Of a stretch of DNA of 64,000 bases, positions 61,331 to 64,000 are shown in pieces; the first letter of the stretch is position 1; each line of letters starts with the position of its first letter. Both the position numbers and the translations under genes were made by a program. The notes under the pieces are model-generated. The model saw only the letters and a program-made list of their open reading frames with translations, had not been told where the DNA came from and did no database searches. The DNA is from Dicaeum eximium (lineage: Eukaryota > Chordata > Aves > Passeriformes > Dicaeidae), in contig VWZP01001589.1 of assembly GCA_013396995.1 (NCBI GenBank), forward strand, positions 1,635,069 to 1,699,068, given 5' to 3'.

Positions 61331-64000
61331 ACCTCCCAGTCTATCACATCTCTTAGTAACATACTGTAATTGTAACTTATATTTTACAGTTTTAATAAAC
61401 TAATTGATGCCTCTGGCTATTGGATTTTCTCCGAAAGAATGATTTCCTTTTCAAAGCCTTGATAGACACAGTTTTCATTACAAGATTCAGGAAAAGACAA
61501 AAAAGGTGAACAAACTTGTGGCTGCTTTTGCATTTTCTGATATTCTGCATTAAAAAAAAAAAAAAAAACCACAAAAAAACATGCTTTAGTATAGCATCTA
61601 TTCTGTCTAATCCCCTGTTCTCATCACTGATTTGCTGCAAGATTCTGGGAAGAGTTTTATGCACTCTATTTTGTTTTAATGTATCCATATATTGACAATA
61701 ATGATTTTTTAATATGGACTTTCCTGTGTACATCCCATTCTGATGGGTGTTGTGGCCAGCAGTAGGTTTACAGTTAGGAAGTAACATCTCCTTTTCTGTG
61801 ATGGCTACAAATGTGCTGGAAATCTCTTGACATCTTGTAGTCCCGCAAAGAAAACACAGCTTTCTATTGTACAGAATACAAAAGGTGCTGGAATCAAAAT
61901 CTTTTATTCTCCTAGATAACTCTCTCCTTCTTTACTACTGCACAATGCTTTGCTAATCTGTCTAACATCCACTTCCATGAGGATGTTCTTTACTAGATTT
62001 TTATACCATAAAAGCATAAACCCAGTAGCATCTCTGTAGCACAACACATATTTCATATGAATTTCAAGCATTTGAGAAACTAATATTTAAGATCATTGGA
62101 TTAAATGTTCCATGTGAAAACTGAAAAGTTAAGGATTGCTGATTTTGAACTTTTGTCAAATGAATAGTTGTGAGTAGAATAAAAAAATAAAAAAAAGCTT
62201 TTTGCGAAACTTTGATCCATAAACTACATTAGAGGTTAATCCCATTCAAAATGAATGCACCAGCAGGCCTGACTCAAAATCTGAAACAGGGGGAAAGAGG
62301 ACTACAGTTTAAAAAAAAAAGTGTGATTCCTTTGCATTTTCTGAATAATTTTTACTTAAGGAAGGATCATTTAAAGGAATAGAGTAAAGTATGAATTAAT
62401 GAAGAATCACTGAAGCCAAATTTGACTCAGAAAACATGAAAATTTCAGCTTCTGGTCAAAGCATTATTTGTTTCCAAACAAAAATCTACTTTGATGTTCC
62501 TCTATCTAACTGTACTTTCAGAAATTCAACTACTTCAAGATTCTCAAGTCTTTTTTTGTTGTAAATAGCAACCAATAAACCAAACAATTGTCAAACTCCT
62601 CAATACCTGAGCCTCTAGTCTCTTGCCATTTTAAATCTAAACAGTAGAGAATATCATAATCTTGAAAATTTCCCTTCTTCAGAATAGAAAATGGTTTTAG
62701 CTTTTTCTTCTTCCCCTCCCACCTCCCTCTCCTTCTCCCCTACCTGCTTCTCCTTCCCCTCTTCTGTATTCCTGTATTGTTATAAACTCTTCTCTTATAT
62801 ATTCTCTTCTTCAGTCTGATGAGAGTCCTGTATTATCACCCTGCTAATGCCCTGAGTCATGTTTTTCCTCCCCAGATGGAGTCCTTACCCAAATTTTCTA
62901 AAACCTAAAGTCTTAGAAAATCTGACCATTATATCCCTGATATATGCAATAATTCAAATTAGTGCTAGTGTTAAATGGAAAACTCATAATGTTGCACTTA
63001 CTGCCGGAAACTTTCCAGAAATTTCCCAGAATGTCATTTACATTTACAGAATGAATCTATATTTGACTCAAACTGGGGTCCCTGATTTACAGCAATGGAG
63101 TGTTTTTCAGAGACTTTATGTGAGAAATGCTGTTACCCACACTGCTGTAACCCAATAAAAGTAGCTATGCATCTTCTTCAACCTTTCCAAAATGTATAGT
63201 GGCCCTGACTCCATACTCCATGTGTTTCTCCACCTGAATGGCAGAACTTCAATACTTAAAGACTCCCAATCTGCAGAAACTACATTAGACTGGAGCAGCA
63301 GAGGGAAACACGAACTAAGGCTGGTAGCAGACTCAGTTTAGAATTTCACAATAAAAGCCTTTGCTTTCCTGCTATTTTAAAATACTAAGATTCAGAGATT
63401 TAATGTAGGGCAGTAAAGGTTCCAAAAATCCCTATAAATGTTTATGTCAATTTAAAAAAAATCATAATTAAATTATCTCACAATCTAGATATTTGGAAAA
63501 TTGACATTTCTGAAATTCGAACACTGAATTAATCTAATTATATCCTCAATACATAACTTCAGAGTTTCAAAGTACCGCCATACTCCATTCTGCTATTTCA
63601 GGATTCAACACACTGAAAATGTGACAATAAAGCAAGTGAAGTCTTGACAAATCTAATTCAGTTAATGTGAAATCTGTGTTAAAAATGTTAAAAAAGGAGA
63701 GATGAAGATCCATTACTTTCTTAGTAAATTTACCATATGCTTTCAGTATCTGCATATACACACACACTCGCATACACAGATATATATATTTTTTTTTTTC
63801 AACAAAGGATCAAGTGTTAGTCTGATTGTCTGAATATTTCTAAATGTTGCTTTCTAAAATGAAGGAATAACTGTTTGTATGTAAAGAAACAAACAAACAA
63901 AACCCCACCCTACACCATTCACCTACTTGAAGCCAGGTGCAAGAGCTAAACTAACTGACCAGAAAGCAGGGTAATGTGGGGGCTGTGGGGGGTTACAATA
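61331..64000. other. AT-rich non-coding DNA
   Basis: No gene recognised. It holds an A17 run at 61552-61568, the pyrimidine tract at 62701-62766, and a CA/TA-rich stretch with a T run at about 63752-63799. Confidence 0.55.
62701..62766. repeat. Polypyrimidine (C/T) tract
   Basis: About 66 bases that are almost all pyrimidine on the plus strand, with C-rich blocks (CCCCTCCC-type). It is a possible triplex-forming sequence. Confidence 0.85.

Noticed and set aside
61392..61787. 131-codon minus-strand frame
   Set aside because: It reads through an A17/T17 tract giving a run of Phe, and has no recognisable domain.
1..64000. CRISPR arrays, tRNA or rRNA genes, bacterial operons
   Set aside because: No regularly spaced repeats, tRNA A/B boxes with cloverleaf potential or rRNA signatures were seen; the repeat content is avian nuclear.

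Overview
This window looks like non-coding nuclear DNA from a bird. The evidence is the repeat content: several CR1 (chicken repeat 1) LINE fragments, one ending in the CR1-type ATTCTATG-like 3' terminus, and LTRs of endogenous retroviruses of a type widespread in bird genomes. The base composition is AT-rich with few CpGs, there are many poly-A/T tracts, and there are no bacterial-style operons or long open reading frames. I cannot name the species. The LTR types suggest a neoavian bird, but that is a weak inference.

No protein-coding gene can be supported. Almost all short open frames have the length and composition expected by chance in AT-rich DNA. The exceptions are frames that are CR1 remnants, most clearly the minus-strand frame at about 27082-27600, which carries the C-terminal part of the CR1 ORF2 reverse-transcriptase protein broken by one stop. 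One 175-bp minus-strand segment at 37687-37861 has exon-like features (good acceptor and donor, an open frame, a local CpG peak) and is the only place I would look for an unannotated exon. The window is probably a gene desert or part of one very large intron.

Layout: 1-355 old CR1; 3015-3694 LTR with an internal simple-repeat expansion; 4486-4831 internally deleted CR1 3' end; 5600-5815 CpG-enriched patch; 11470-11580 A/C-rich tract; 14015-14095 and 16316-16775 old CR1 pieces; 25013-25130 a nuclear-receptor-like palindrome next to a CR1 tail; 26912-27512 the best preserved CR1; 31055-31430 an LTR-like avian repeat; 37687-37861 the candidate exon; 39369-39545 a CR1 endonuclease-region fragment; 40130-40540 a very old amniote-type CR1/L3 copy; 43330-43940 a GC-richer block ending in a CTCF-like motif; 49912-50489 and 54179-54755 two related minus-strand LTRs, the second with a perfect 5-bp target-site duplication; 56722-56800 a CR1 tail; 61020-61330 a short region with a perfect CRE and an E-box.

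Nothing here amounts to a demonstrated new biological system. The items most worth checking are the candidate exon, the motif-bearing patches (25013, 43925, 61052, 5600-5815), and the history of the three LTRs and the atypical CR1 fragments. All repeat identities come from recall of family consensus patterns, not from a database search.
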